NCBI GenBank assembly: GCA_905221605.1
Contig: CAJNDS010002408.1
Span: 344,501 to 408,500, forward strand
From: Symbiodinium natans
Taxonomy: Eukaryota; Sar; Dinophyceae; Suessiales; Symbiodiniaceae
Length of the DNA: 64,000 nt
Direction: 5' to 3'
Shown here piece by piece: positions 54,250 through 64,000 of the stretch. Position 1 is the first letter of the stretch, and each line of letters starts with the position of its first letter. A model generated the notes under the pieces. The model was not told where the DNA came from, ran no database searches, and saw only the letters and a list, made by a program, of their open reading frames with translations. Position numbers and translations under genes: made by a program.

Positions 54250-57200
54250 GCGAACATATGCGCGCAAACGGTCGAAGCCGTTTGTTCAGTCCCCGACGTG
54301 GTGCAGCCATTTTCTGAAGTTGTTTTGTGCTGGCAGCGACATTGCCAGGCCCTGAAAAGCAGAGTGCTGACAGAGCTGGAGGAGAAGGCCAAGGTTGAGC
54401 AGTCGACCTGTGTTCGAGAGAAGTAAAGTATTCTCTGACGGGTGCATGCCTCCTCCGGAAACTGTCTATAGAGTCTATAGGCAGCTTGGTCCTGTCTTTG
54501 GGCAGGTCCTGAACTTCAACTCTTTGGGTCTGTGTTGCGCGACGTTTCACGACGCTCATCGGGCTCCGCGGCACCTACCAAGCGAGGCACAGCCGGGACA
54601 AGCCCATAAACGTGCAGCGTACACCCTCGTGCAAGGCGCTGATGATACATGATGACAAATTATGATTTATATTGTTACCTGCTGTTGAAGGCAGAAGCAA
54701 GCCTCGGCGACCTGACATGCTCCTGAGTATGGGCTCCTTGGAGTTTGCACATTCATTGACATGCAGGTCCCTGCTCTTATGGTAAGATCTTTGTTGATTG
54801 TTTGTCCAGTAACTTTGTTTTTTCGGTCACAAGCTTTCCCTACTTTACATTCTTAGCATGTCTGGGACTCAGCCTGCATTCTGAAAGTGAATTCCCAGTC
54901 AGGGTTTGCTGGGTTTCGTGGCAGGGTCGCCTCACGAGGAAAAGAGCAGTTCCCACGATTGATCAGTCTTTCATTCGTTGAGCATGGCAAGGTTCTTCCA
55001 GAAGAGGAAGTTCAAACTCGAACTTTTCGGAAGTCGGTCCAGAGCTTGGTTTGAGTAGACCTGGTTTTTACTGCCAGAAGCAGTTCATCTTACAACGGGG
55101 CTTGTCCGGTATCCCAGGTGACGAGAGGAGAACATTCTCGAAGAGCAACAGCAAAGGCGGAATTGCTCCGTGAATTGTTTTATGAAAGCGAGCTCCGTTG
55201 TAGGCTTCGGGATGGTTCTTGTCCTCGAGGTTGCTCTTAACCCGGTTTCTCGGTATTTCTCGGCTCGAAGAAAACCCCAAAACCCCAAAACCCCAAAACC
55301 CCAAAACCCCAAAACCCCAAAACCCCAAAACCCCAAAACCCCAAAACCCCAAAACCCCAAAACCCCAAATCCCCAAAACCCCAGAACCCCAAAACCCCAA
55401 CACCCCAAAACCCCAAAACCCCAAAACCCGAAAACCCCAAAACCCCAGCACCCCAAGACCCCAAGACCCCAAAACCCCAAAACCCAGCAAAAGAATTGAA
55501 CATTGAATTACCATTTACTAACTTTTAAACACCCATAAACCTATCTTTTCTAGCTCATACGGTCCCTTCCATCTATCTGTCAACCTCACTTTAAATTTCT
55601 TCAGTGACTTCCTCAGTTCTTCTGAAGTTGCCAAGAACTCAACAAGTCTTAAACCGCTGCCTATCCCTGTTCCAATTAGAGCAGTTTTTCTGTTCACAGT
55701 CAAAAACTCTAGTCTCCATGTTTCTCGAAAGTTCTTCACTGAAGATTGGTTGCCCTGCCCTTCAGATTGTAAATCCTGTAACTCTGAGGTTGGCTGTTTA
55801 GAATGTGAAGACTACATGTTTCTAAACCCCACAACATTAAGGTGACAAAGCTGCCCTGCCCCAAAACCCCGAAACCCCAAAACCCCAAAACCCCTTTTGC
55901 AAAAAAAATGTTGAGCGGGGGGAACCGAGGCAGCACATGTTCATTTATCCCTGGCCCTTTCCCAGAGTGTGGTTGTGGGGTTCTGGCTTGGGCGGAAGGC
56001 GGGGAAACTTTTCGGCATGAACAGCCCTGTGGCAGATTTGCAAATTGAACGTATATATAAATATTTTCGTTTCTGGTATAGTGAAAGCCATTGAATTCCC
56101 ATCAGGTTGGCCGAAATGGATTTGTACACAAATATTTTGTGTGAAAAACCAAACTCAGGTCGCTCGAAATATCTGGCGTGGTTTCGACCGGGGTCCTTCT
56201 TAAGCTGTAGATATGTAAGACGCGGTGTAAAGATCAGAGGCAGTTTTGATCTTCAGATATCCGGGGCTGCCACTAGCATGGTGCAGCATGGTGCGCACTT
56301 TCATTCAGACTGCATTTCTCAGCACTTCTCTGTGCTTTCCCTTTGTGTGTCACTTTTCGAGCACCTTGGCATGCAGATTCCAGCCTGGCCGTGCCGAGCC
56401 CCTACCCCATCCAGGCATCGGTGCTTGTGCATGAGTTTGCAACAGTATTCCCTTCTGCTCCATACATGGACCTGTTGGCCCCTCAACCTGCATACGACAG
56501 ACTTCTACCTACCGATGAAGATGTTGCTCCAGCAGAAGCATGAATGATGGGCGTGGAATTTCAGCTGACATTGCAGGGTCTCCAGCAAAGTCGACAAAGG
56601 GTTCTGACGGAGTGAGTATGATTGATGCCCTCAGTAGGCAAACATGCGAGCAGGAGGTGGCTGAAGTAGCCCCGAGATCCAGAGCAAAGGACACCGATGC
56701 TTTAGCGTGGCACAAGTTTCTTGTAAGTCTTCTGAGTTCGATCTGGTTTCAGCACTTTGAAGCAGCCATGACAGCTTGCGCATGCCCTGCAGTGCTCAAA
56801 CATCTCCGAATATTTGCAGCTTCCGTCACATTCTGAAGCAGGAGTTCACTGATCAGCGACTTGCACAGATGCTGCAGTTGCCGCTTGAAGTTGTGAAGCA
56901 GGCCAGGCTTTAACGCTCACAGTGGAGTTGCTCAGTGGCATCATGTGTTGCCAGGGACCACGGCCCAAAGAGCCCTCAATCCATTCCTCAAGCAATCACC
57001 GCGCAGAGGCCGCACACTGCTTTCGGCAACACGCTGCACGGCAGCAGGGAGAGCTTTAACCTGGCTGTGGTGCAGTATCGTTCCAATTGACCAATTAGAC
57101 TTCAGCTGTCGATGTTGTGTCTTTCAGTTGAGGTCAGATGTCGGTGAGATTTGGAGTGTCAAACATGAGAAATTCTGATTTGCTTGCACTGGCCTTCCAC

Positions 57201-57298
57201 TAGTCGCCAGAGCAAGATGCTCCTCCATCTGTTCAAGCCTCAACAGCTCAAGCCCTCTCTCAGGACTGCGTTGGAAGTTGCATGACTCAACTGTGAGT
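54250..57298 (+). CDS. possible multi-exon coiled-coil gene (weak model)
   Basis: Exon-like helical pieces on the + strand are CWQRHCQALKSRVLTELEEK followed by AKVEQSTCVREK (about 54328-54423), GLQQSRQRVLTE after AG|G (about 56578-56612), and LKQEFTDQRLAQMLQLPLEV followed by VKQARL-stop (about 56836-56913). Also SPEQDAPPSVQASTAQALSQ and on to a stop (about 57204-57290). They share orientation and charge pattern but cannot be proven to belong to one gene, and the (CCCCAAAA)n tract lies between them. Confidence 0.3.
55270..55490. repeat. (CCCCAAAA)n tract, about 27 units
   Basis: Eight-base units CCCCAAAA, with scattered single-base variants (CCCCAAAT, CCCCAGAA, CCCCAACA, CCCGAAAA), run for ~220 bases. 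A second short stretch occurs at about 55859-55894. The complementary strand is (GGGGTTTT)n, strongly G-quadruplex-forming. Pro/Lys/Gln- or Gly/Val/Leu-repeat open frames here are artefacts. Confidence 0.9.
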
Positions 57299-58972
57299 CA
57301 AGGTAGAAGCTCCATCGCCTGCCCTGCAAACAAAACCTGATTTTTCTGCGGGACCCAAGTTCCCACATGAACAAACCTGGTTTGTCAGGCAGCGTGTGAA
57401 CCTCCAAGACGTCCAGATTTGTGGAGAAGCTTGACTGCTGCTTTGTGAGGTCTACTTCATCCGAAGCTTATGCCATCATGAGAGGTTTGAGAGGCAATCC
57501 CATAATCTTGTAAGTTGTGATTGTAGGTGACATGTTTGATCCGTTGACCGTCTTTAAATAAAACGAATGATTTGACAATGCCGTTGAAGGGAAGCCCCGC
57601 CCAGTCCCGCATCCCAACTCAGGATTGAAACAGTCGGACTTTGAGAAGGCTCGCTTGCTCGGTATCTAGAGGTCGAAGACGAGAATCTTGATTGCCTTTC
57701 AACGAGTGAAGTCGTGCAATGTCGTGCATTTACTTCTCAAATTGCAGCACATCGCTGCTGGATTTCTCAGAACGCTTCAGCCTACTCGGCTCCCAGGAAA
57801 GCCTTCGGAGCATGACTTGTTCGCAAAAAGGGTGGCGGTTGGGTTGTCGTTTAGATTTCTTCCGTGTGGGCAGCGAGGATGGGCGGATGGTGGCGGATGC
57901 TGCCGTATGGGCACTGAAGGTGTTTCGGCCTGTTGGCGTCCGGCCCTGTGAGGGTACGGGCTGTGCGGGTACGGGATTGGTGAGAGGCCGTGTTCTGTTG
58001 ACCCGGCACGTGCCGCTGCTGGACTTTTCATTCGCTCCCCCAACCCGAAACGCATGATCCCTTCGTGCCAGCCCCCAGACCCAGATTATCAGAATCCCAA
58101 TAACTGCCCAAATGGCAGTTGCTATGTCATTACACCAGGTTATGAGTCCTGTTTCTCCCATCGAGTGGAGCGAGGTTGTTTCATGATATTTTTGTAGCCC
58201 TACTCCCCCGTTTTGATCGCCCCGAAGTTGGCTCTTTATCCATCCACATGTCCCGTGCAGTCCGCAGCACAAGCGCTACAGGTTGACATCCTCGGTCCTT
58301 GTGGGGTTTAGGGCTTCGCGGTTTAAGGGTTTAGAGATTGCGGCAACGCATTGAATCAACCAGCCATAGGCTGGATCCTAAGCCCTTGTATCGCAAGGGG
58401 TCTGTCTGTGCAGGTTTGCCGGAGTGGATTCCGGGCAGTACCCCATGAGAAAATTAAATTGCCTGTGTGCCTGTATGTGGCTGTGGCCCCAGCCTTGAGA
58501 CGGGCGCTTCACAGCACAGCACAGCACCTCTGAAAGTATGCTGTGGACCAGGATGCTAGCAAAGCAGACTCCAAATCAAAGCGTGCGTTGCGAGTGGAGC
58601 TGTGCTGCTATGACACGTCGATCGGCTGCATACTCCCAACTACTAAAGTCGTTGCGTTTCTTACATGTGACCAGCAGACATTGCGGGAGAGTGTTTCGGG
58701 GGGTCGTTGCGTTTGGGGTGTCTACATGGGGATTCACATGAGAAGTCCTTGCTAGTTTGCTTTAAACAAGAGCGGGAAAGGATGATAGGAAAGTCATGCC
58801 TATTCGTAAATCGCAAGAGAACGCGCGCAGCCAAGTAAAACCTTGAATTGTATCACAAGTGACTCAACATGACTCAGCTATCCCGACAAAGACGGGAGAA
58901 CGAGCTGAATCCTAGAATCTGGCGCACGCAGATGAACCACAGTTATCATGACAGAATAGCAGAAAGCACAGG
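57299..58972. other. no recognisable gene; telomere-like patch near 58300
   Basis: A GGGTTTAGGG-like stretch lies at about 58300-58335. Open frames up to 180 codons (57730-58272, - strand) have no recognisable domains. Confidence 0.35.
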
Positions 58973-59190
58973 ACGCCTTCAAAGTACACTCGCCGGTATC
59001 GTCCTTATACAAAAAGTCAATTGTGACAGGCATCGTCCCGACCAGAGAACATTTTCCGGAAACAATGTTATACTGTGGTCAGATGCCTTCAAACTACGCT
59101 CGCAGATATCGTCCTTATACAAAAAGTCAATTCCGAGAGGTATCGCCCCGACCAGAGAAAAACTCCGAAAGCAAGGTTAGTGCCTGGAGA
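58973..59190. repeat. tandem duplication, period ~110 bp
   Basis: The block (A/G)TGCCTTCAAA followed by CGCTCGC-like sequence, TATCGTCCTTATACAAAAAG, TCAATT and CCGACCAGAGAA appears at 58973-59065 and again at 59083-59160 with scattered substitutions. Confidence 0.75.
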
Positions 59191-59627
59191 AAGAACTGAA
59201 ATGCACTGAAAGTACATGCTGTTCCTTGGGGATTGAGTGCCAAATGCCTCTCTGAATGGTCTGCTTCATGGCTTGTTGGGGACTGCTGTTCCTTGCAGCA
59301 AAAGGTGATTGCAAGGACCCTGCCGCGAACCCCTTGTTGCGCCGTGTTCATTAGGGATCTCTACAAAACACCATGTTTGCAAGGACTTCCGCGTTTGGGA
59401 GTAGCCTGCTTGGTCAGGTTCTCTGCGATCTTTGCCATGTGGCAAACATCAGCGAGCTCTCCCATTTGTTTGTTTCCAAGGCCTGTGCAGATGTGCAATG
59501 ATGTGCAGATGCAGTATGACCTCAGGGCAGGCTTAGGTTTGGGGCATTTGGGGTTAAGATGGAGGCGGTTGTCGGGAGCAAAATGGCCGAAAGCAACGGT
59601 CAGCTACGAGCACGAACATGCAAAAAG

Positions 59628-59700
59628 TAAGTGTGTGTGTGTGTGTGTGTGTGTGTGTCTGTGAGCGTGTGAGTGTGTGTGTGTGTGAGCGTGTGAGCAG
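59628..59700. repeat. (TG)n microsatellite
   Basis: GT runs with interspersed GAGC/TCTGTG units lie just before the first EF-hand exon. Confidence 0.85.
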
Positions 59701-59764
59701 CAAGTGTCAGCACACAGAGTCTGACGTTGGTAGGCTCTGTTGCATTCAGTAGTCTCTTGCACAG

Positions 59765-62700
59765 GCTTTCAGGCTTGCGGACATGACGAAGAGCGGGGAC
59801 CTGGATCTTCAGGAGATGCAGTGCCGTTTTGGGAGCCCGGCCCAATTGCAGAGCGGGATCGGGCAAAAGCTCTGAAGAAGTTTCGGGGTCGAAAGGGGCG
59901 TTGCAGCGTTATCAGCGTTGCAGGCGGGTCCGAGGGGAGGTCCGGGTGCCCGAGGTTGAGGTTTTGCCTGGGGTAAGCGGGGGAGACCAGATGATGGTCT
60001 GCTAGTTCCAGACACCTCTACACCTCTCGGCCGGAAGCCCTAGGCGAATATGTGTTTGGTCGATGCCTCATAAATCAGGCAGGGCAAAAACATTGCTCAT
60101 GCAGCATGCTGTTGAAGGATGTGCCTGGCACGGTTGGTGGTGCAGACCTTGTGCGTACTGTGTTTGTGAGGAGTTTGTCACCTGGTATGCCACGTTCAGC
60201 TTCTCGGAGGATCTCCTGCGCTTGCATTCAGAGTTGACGCAAGAGCAGTCTGTTCGGAGTGTGCCCATGACAGCCGTGATGCTTCCGAGCAGTGAGAAAA
60301 TCTCTAAGCGGTCTTCTTTGATGGCCGAGTCCGATACTTTTAAAATGCGAAAAATACTCGAGCTTGGGGGGAAAGAGCAGCTAACCTGACATGTCATTCC
60401 AAGGGTGGGAAGGGTTTGACCAAGATATGAAAGTTGATACTAGGGGTCCCAGTTTTGGATGACTGATGATGACTGTCCTGTGGTGTTCCGAGCTCGCCGT
60501 GGTCCCAATGCTCTAAGACACGGTCATCTAGTTACCGTGCTCGCGGTCCTTTGATGTCCTTTGCATGCTTGAAAATGCAGTGCTGTGGCATGCTTGGAAT
60601 GTGGCCACGCTGCAAGAGCGCCTTTGACACCCGCTGGATACTTTCCCGTGTGCCAGTAGTATGGGGTCCGGAAAGTGGTCGTGGAACGGGGAAGTACCAT
60701 CAGTCAACCGACTGCACCAAAATGGACTATGCCTTGCCTTTCGCTGCCTTCTGACTGGGGAACTTTTGGCCATTCCAGCGTGGAAACGCATCCAGTGATT
60801 GGATATTGGATTGCCGGACGATGGTGTCTTCGTTGTTTGTCGGTGCTGGGCAGCGGGTATTGGGTACCGGGCGCCGGGTACTGGGTGTATATATATATAT
60901 ATATATATATATATGCTCCCCCCCCCAATGGACCAACCGCGAAATGGAAAAGAAGTCCAAAAGTCCAAAAACCCAAAAGTCCAAAAAGCAGGGTTGGAGG
61001 TTGGTCCATTGGGGGGGGGGCGACCATATATATAAATATATGTATATCCGCCGACCCCAGCATGGCGGGGGCGGCGTCAGTGAAGACCCTATATATATAT
61101 ATATCTACCTATACTCGTTGCTGATGGACACTGGGTGGGTGGGAAATCAACTACTGAGTACTGGGGACTGGGTACTGGACATGGGGTGCTGTACTGGGTA
61201 CTGGGCACTGGGCATATTTTGGGTGCTGGGTACCGGTAGCAAAATACTTTGTATATATGCAGGGGTACTGTGGGAGCTGGGAACTGGGTACCGGGTACCG
61301 GGTACTGGGCACCGGGCATTGGGTACTGGGTACGGGGCCTGGGGTACTGGGTGACAAGGTGACTGGGTGACTGGGTTCCTGACTTCTCTCAGGACCCGCG
61401 AACACTTCTTCCAATTTTTGCGCATGGCGTTCTCTTTTTGTGGGCTCTGGACGCAGAGTCGTGGCGGAAGTTTTGCTGGCGCTCAGAAGTAGTCTCTCCT
61501 CGAAGCGAATCGTCAGTAACTTGCTTTCTTGAGACGCGGAGGCTTAGGGCATTTTAACGCTACGCGACCCGCCTCGGCCCGGCCCAGCGCATCCGCGTGA
61601 GCATGGTGAATCCGCAGCGCCCAAGTCGCTGGACCCCAAGCAATAAGGGTTGGGTTTAGGGTTTAGGGTTCCGAGTTTATGGTTTATGGTTTGGGGTTTC
61701 GGGTTGAGGGTTAGTTTAGGGTCGAGGGCTTAGGGCTCAAGGTTCACGGTCTGGGGTTTAGGGTTTTTTTGGGTTGAGGGTTCAAGGTTCAAGGTTCAAG
61801 GTTGAGGGTTGAGACGGTTCGGCTTGGATTGATCGTAAATTTGAGCCAGGCCCCTCAAGCGGGGGGGGGGGGGGGTGGAGGGGGGGTAGCGGTTGGGGGG
61901 GGGTAGAGAATGTTAGTCGTGTTGGTTGCAACTGGGGTGTGTTGGGCACACGCGTGTTGAGAACAGGGGGGCGTGTTGGGAACAGGGCAGGCGTGAGTCG
62001 GGAACGCAGGGAGGGTGAGTCGGGAACAGGGCTCATGTGTACAGCACGCCCCGGTTGAGATGGGAACGGCTGCCCCCCGGAAGTGGGTTTCGGAGTGATG
62101 ACCCTACTCTGCAGGTTTGTTTTAAGGCCTCTTTCGACGACTTGGAGTTGGGTCTACCGTCTTCATTTCAGCTTCCAAAGGGCAGACTTTACGAGGGGAA
62201 CACATCCGACGTGTCATGAACCCGCACACCAATTCGGCGTGTTGGTGTGCGGGTTCATGACACGTCGGATGTGTTCGCCTCGAAAAGTCTCCCCTTTGGA
62301 AGCTGAAAAGAAGACTGTAGACCCAACTCCAAGTCGTCGAAAGAGGACTTAAAACAAACCTGCAGAGTAGGGTCATCACTCCGAAACCCAATTCTGGGGG
62401 GCAGCCTTTCCCAACTCAACCTTCGGGCGTGCTGTACACATGGGCCCTGTTCCCGACTCACCCCCCCCTGCGTTCCTCACTCACGCCTGCCCAGTTCCCA
62501 ACACGCGCTCCCCCTGTTCCCAACACACCCTCGGCCCGCCTCAACCTTGATGCGGGGGGTAGAGGGGGGGGAGCGGGGGGTAGGCGGGGCTTCAACTGCC
62601 CCTGGTCCTGGCGAACCGTCCGCTTTCAGTTGGGGGAGGATTAGGAGGGGGGTGCCTGTTCTGACACCCTATACACCTTCGGCCCGAGGCCTCGGCGCAT

Positions 62701-63895
62701 TAATCGAAAGCCACATCTGTCTGATGCGTGAGATGCGTGAGCATCAGCCTGGTGAAGCCAAGCACCCACCCGTACCCCAGAATGAAAAGGGTCAGCAGCA
62801 TGTCCGCATGTATTGCATAATTTTCCATTACACCACCATCGTGGGACGTGCAGTCGTGAGTTCGCAGGGTCAGGCCATCGGCACAATGGAAGCCCTGCTG
62901 TTGAGAAGGCTGACAGCATGTTGTTGACATGCAGGAGCTGCTGCTTGGGAAATCCACAAAGAGTGTTCGTTCAGCCACTGGGCGTGATTATCGACGGGCT
63001 GGTCATTGTTATTGCTCTTCTTGTTATTCTTGTATTTGTTCTGGTCCATTTATCATTTGCTCGCCGTTCGGATTTCCCCCTTCGAATACAAAGGACACAA
63101 GTTTTGCTTCCTTCGGAAACTACACAGAGAGCGGCAAGAAACGAACATTCAACAAAGTGGGCCCTCCGTGTGGAAATTCTTGCTGCCAGGTGGCCCGCAG
63201 TTTGGGAATCAATCTGCTCGACATCGAGCGCTACAAGCGCGTCTTCGACAGCTACGATAAAGACAAAAGCGGCGTCATTGAGACGCTTGTGCGCACTCTA
63301 TTTATAAAATTTGTGTGTTTTGCCATTTCCACGAGAATTTGTCGCTTCATGCGTTGAATCGAAAGGATGGCAGAGTTCCGGCTGATGGTGAACCGCCTGC
63401 TAAAGGCACCGCCAGCCAGATTCCATTGCACGATGGGTGATCGGCAAGCATGCTGCATGATTTGCAGGTGCCAGCGGGGCATCACTTGCCATCATCAGTC
63501 GAGACTTGACCAGCACTTTCGGTGGCCTTTTGTAACCGCTTTAGCATCTGTAGGAGGCTGCGAACAGTGTTGGCTGGATCGTTTGACTTGAGGTCATCAG
63601 ACTGCAGTTGCCACCAAGTTTTGTTGGTCATTGTTGATGCTGAAGAGAATCAATTTATGTGTGTCGGCGTGCCGTCTGTCATTCCTTTCCTCAGGTGAAA
63701 AGCTTCTGGAACATGGCGGACAGCTGCTTGCCGAAAGGGTCAACTACTAGAGCCGGACTTCTCTTGCTTGGCTTCTTCACGAAGGTTGTGTGTTTTTCAA
63801 CTTGCGCCCGTAGCGACGAGCTATGTATGTTTGAAAACCTGTGAGGTGATGGGAATGGCGAGATTGACTTCACCGAGTTCTGTGAGTTTTATTTG
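59765..63895 (+). CDS. EF-hand protein of the dinoflagellate multi-EF-hand type, multi-exon, partial at window end
   Basis: Exons recognised: 59765-59820 (AFRLADMTKSGDLDLQEM), about 60171-60250 (EFVTWYATFSFSEDLLRLHS), 63190-63281 (VARSLGINLLDIERYKRVFD then SYDKDKSGVIE), 63366-~63419 (MAEFRLMVNRLLKAPPA), 63695-63722 (VKSFWNMAD) and 63846 onward (DGNGEIDFTEFCEFYL). Joined, they give EF loops DKDKSGVIEMAEF and DSDGNGEIDFTEF. The layout ERYKR.FD...EFR....LLK...VKSFW..D.DG.GEIDF.EF is common in dinoflagellate predicted proteins. Donors are GT (59821), GA (63282) and GC (63723); acceptors are AG|G. The 60.3-63.2 kb interval would be a long repeat-filled intron, or two genes may be involved. Confidence 0.65.
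60887..61045. repeat. TA-flanked hairpin (CCCCCCCCCAATGGACCAACC inverted repeat)
   Basis: The arm C9AATGGACCAACC at 60918-60938 is the perfect reverse complement of GGTTGGTCCATTG9 at 60999-61019. The loop contains AAAAGTCC repeats. (TA)n runs lie directly outside both arms (60888-60914 and 61024-61045). It resembles a small foldback insertion into a TA tract. Confidence 0.75.
61130..61378. repeat. TGGGTAC minisatellite
   Basis: Imperfect 7-base units (TGGGTAC, CGGGTAC, TGGGCAC, TGGGTGC) repeat across this stretch, with a shorter patch at 60845-60885. Confidence 0.8.
61638..61806. repeat. interstitial telomere-like (TTTAGGG)n, degenerate
   Basis: GGGTTTAGGGTTTAGGGTT at the start grades into GTTTATGGTTTATGG and GGTTCAAGGTTCAAGG variants. 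A poly-G tract (61861-61876, 61881-61909 interrupted) follows. Confidence 0.75.
61938..62540. repeat. ~600-bp palindrome (two ~295-bp inverted arms)
   Basis: The left arm (about 61938-62233) is the reverse complement of the right arm (about 62243-62540) with scattered mismatches and small indels (roughly 90% by eye). The centre GAACCCGCACACCAA-ttcggcgtg-TTGGTGTGCGGGTTC is perfect. Nearly identical 89-codon frames on opposite strands (62083-62352 and 62391-62122) are a consequence of the symmetry. It resembles a foldback (MITE-like) element. No transposase is present. Confidence 0.8.
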
Positions 63896-64000
63896 ACATT
63901 TGGCTGCAGAGAGGCAGTGTTATTGCCCATTGCACGGGAGGAAAGCATGAGCCCCAAGGCAACTTGTTTGTGCAACATGTTTTCACAGTATCCATGTTCC

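Noticed and set aside
53580-54392. 270-codon Ser/Arg-rich frame on the - strand
   Set aside because: No domain is recognised, and + strand exon-like helical sequence overlaps it. The composition looks like an antisense shadow.
55068-55514. Gly/Val/Leu/Phe-Trp repeat protein and Pro-Lys-Gln repeat protein
   Set aside because: They are translations of the (CCCCAAAA)n tract and are open in multiple frames.
62083-62391. Two nearly identical 89-residue proteins on opposite strands
   Set aside because: They are mirror readings of the 600-bp palindrome, not a gene pair.

Overview
This window looks like nuclear DNA of a dinoflagellate, most likely a Symbiodiniaceae-like species. That is an inference from gene structure and element content; I saw no marker gene or spliced-leader sequence. 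The host genes are chopped into short exons. Where I could join exons by protein logic, nearly every intron starts with GC or GA rather than GT and ends in AG followed by a G in the next exon, which is the known dinoflagellate pattern. The rest is dominated by repeats, microsatellites, interstitial telomere-like (TTTAGGG) tracts and retroelements.

Layout. 1-10.5 kb: four partial or whole host genes, all on the + strand. They are a terminal exon of an unidentified protein, a TPR-repeat protein, a membrane-associated progesterone receptor / cytochrome b5-like (MAPR) protein, and an EF-hand protein. 11.2-13.3 kb: degenerate tandem repeats, telomere-like repeats and an inverted repeat ending in (CA)n. 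13.26-20.97 kb: an apparently young, intact Penelope-like retroelement on the - strand with identical 343-bp direct repeats, inserted between CA microsatellites. 21.0-22.4 kb: a 1.4-kb CA/ACGC tract. 22.4-26.6 kb: degenerate repeats. 26.6-28.9 kb: exons of a coiled-coil protein gene (+). 31.5-32.1 kb: a Met/Gly/Pro-rich reading frame. 33.6-36.2 kb: minisatellites and a large CTA...TAG trinucleotide foldback. 36.34-46.49 kb: a decayed 10-kb tyrosine-recombinase (DIRS-like) retroelement on the + strand, flanked by identical 148-bp direct repeats. It carries a recombinase, a CCCH-finger gag-like protein, a cytosine-methyltransferase-like domain, reverse transcriptase and RNase H. 46.5-48.7 kb: a duplicated piece of that element's 3' end and a second RT/RNase H fragment on the - strand. 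54-57 kb: possible coiled-coil exons plus a (CCCCAAAA)n tract. 59.7-64 kb: a second EF-hand gene whose long intron holds a hairpin, minisatellites, telomere-like repeats and a ~600-bp palindrome.

The most interesting system is the Penelope-like element. Its pol protein carries an N-terminal GIY-YIG nuclease (permuted order) and a YVDN catalytic box. An upstream ORF lies in the same frame, separated only by a UGA stop in the UGA-CUA-G context associated with stop-codon readthrough. A third ORF has an RS-rich N-terminus and an unidentified C-terminal domain. The terminal repeat contains two interleaved perfect stems (a potential pseudoknot). The second is the DIRS-like element, with a recombinase upstream of gag and an embedded C5-methyltransferase-like domain.
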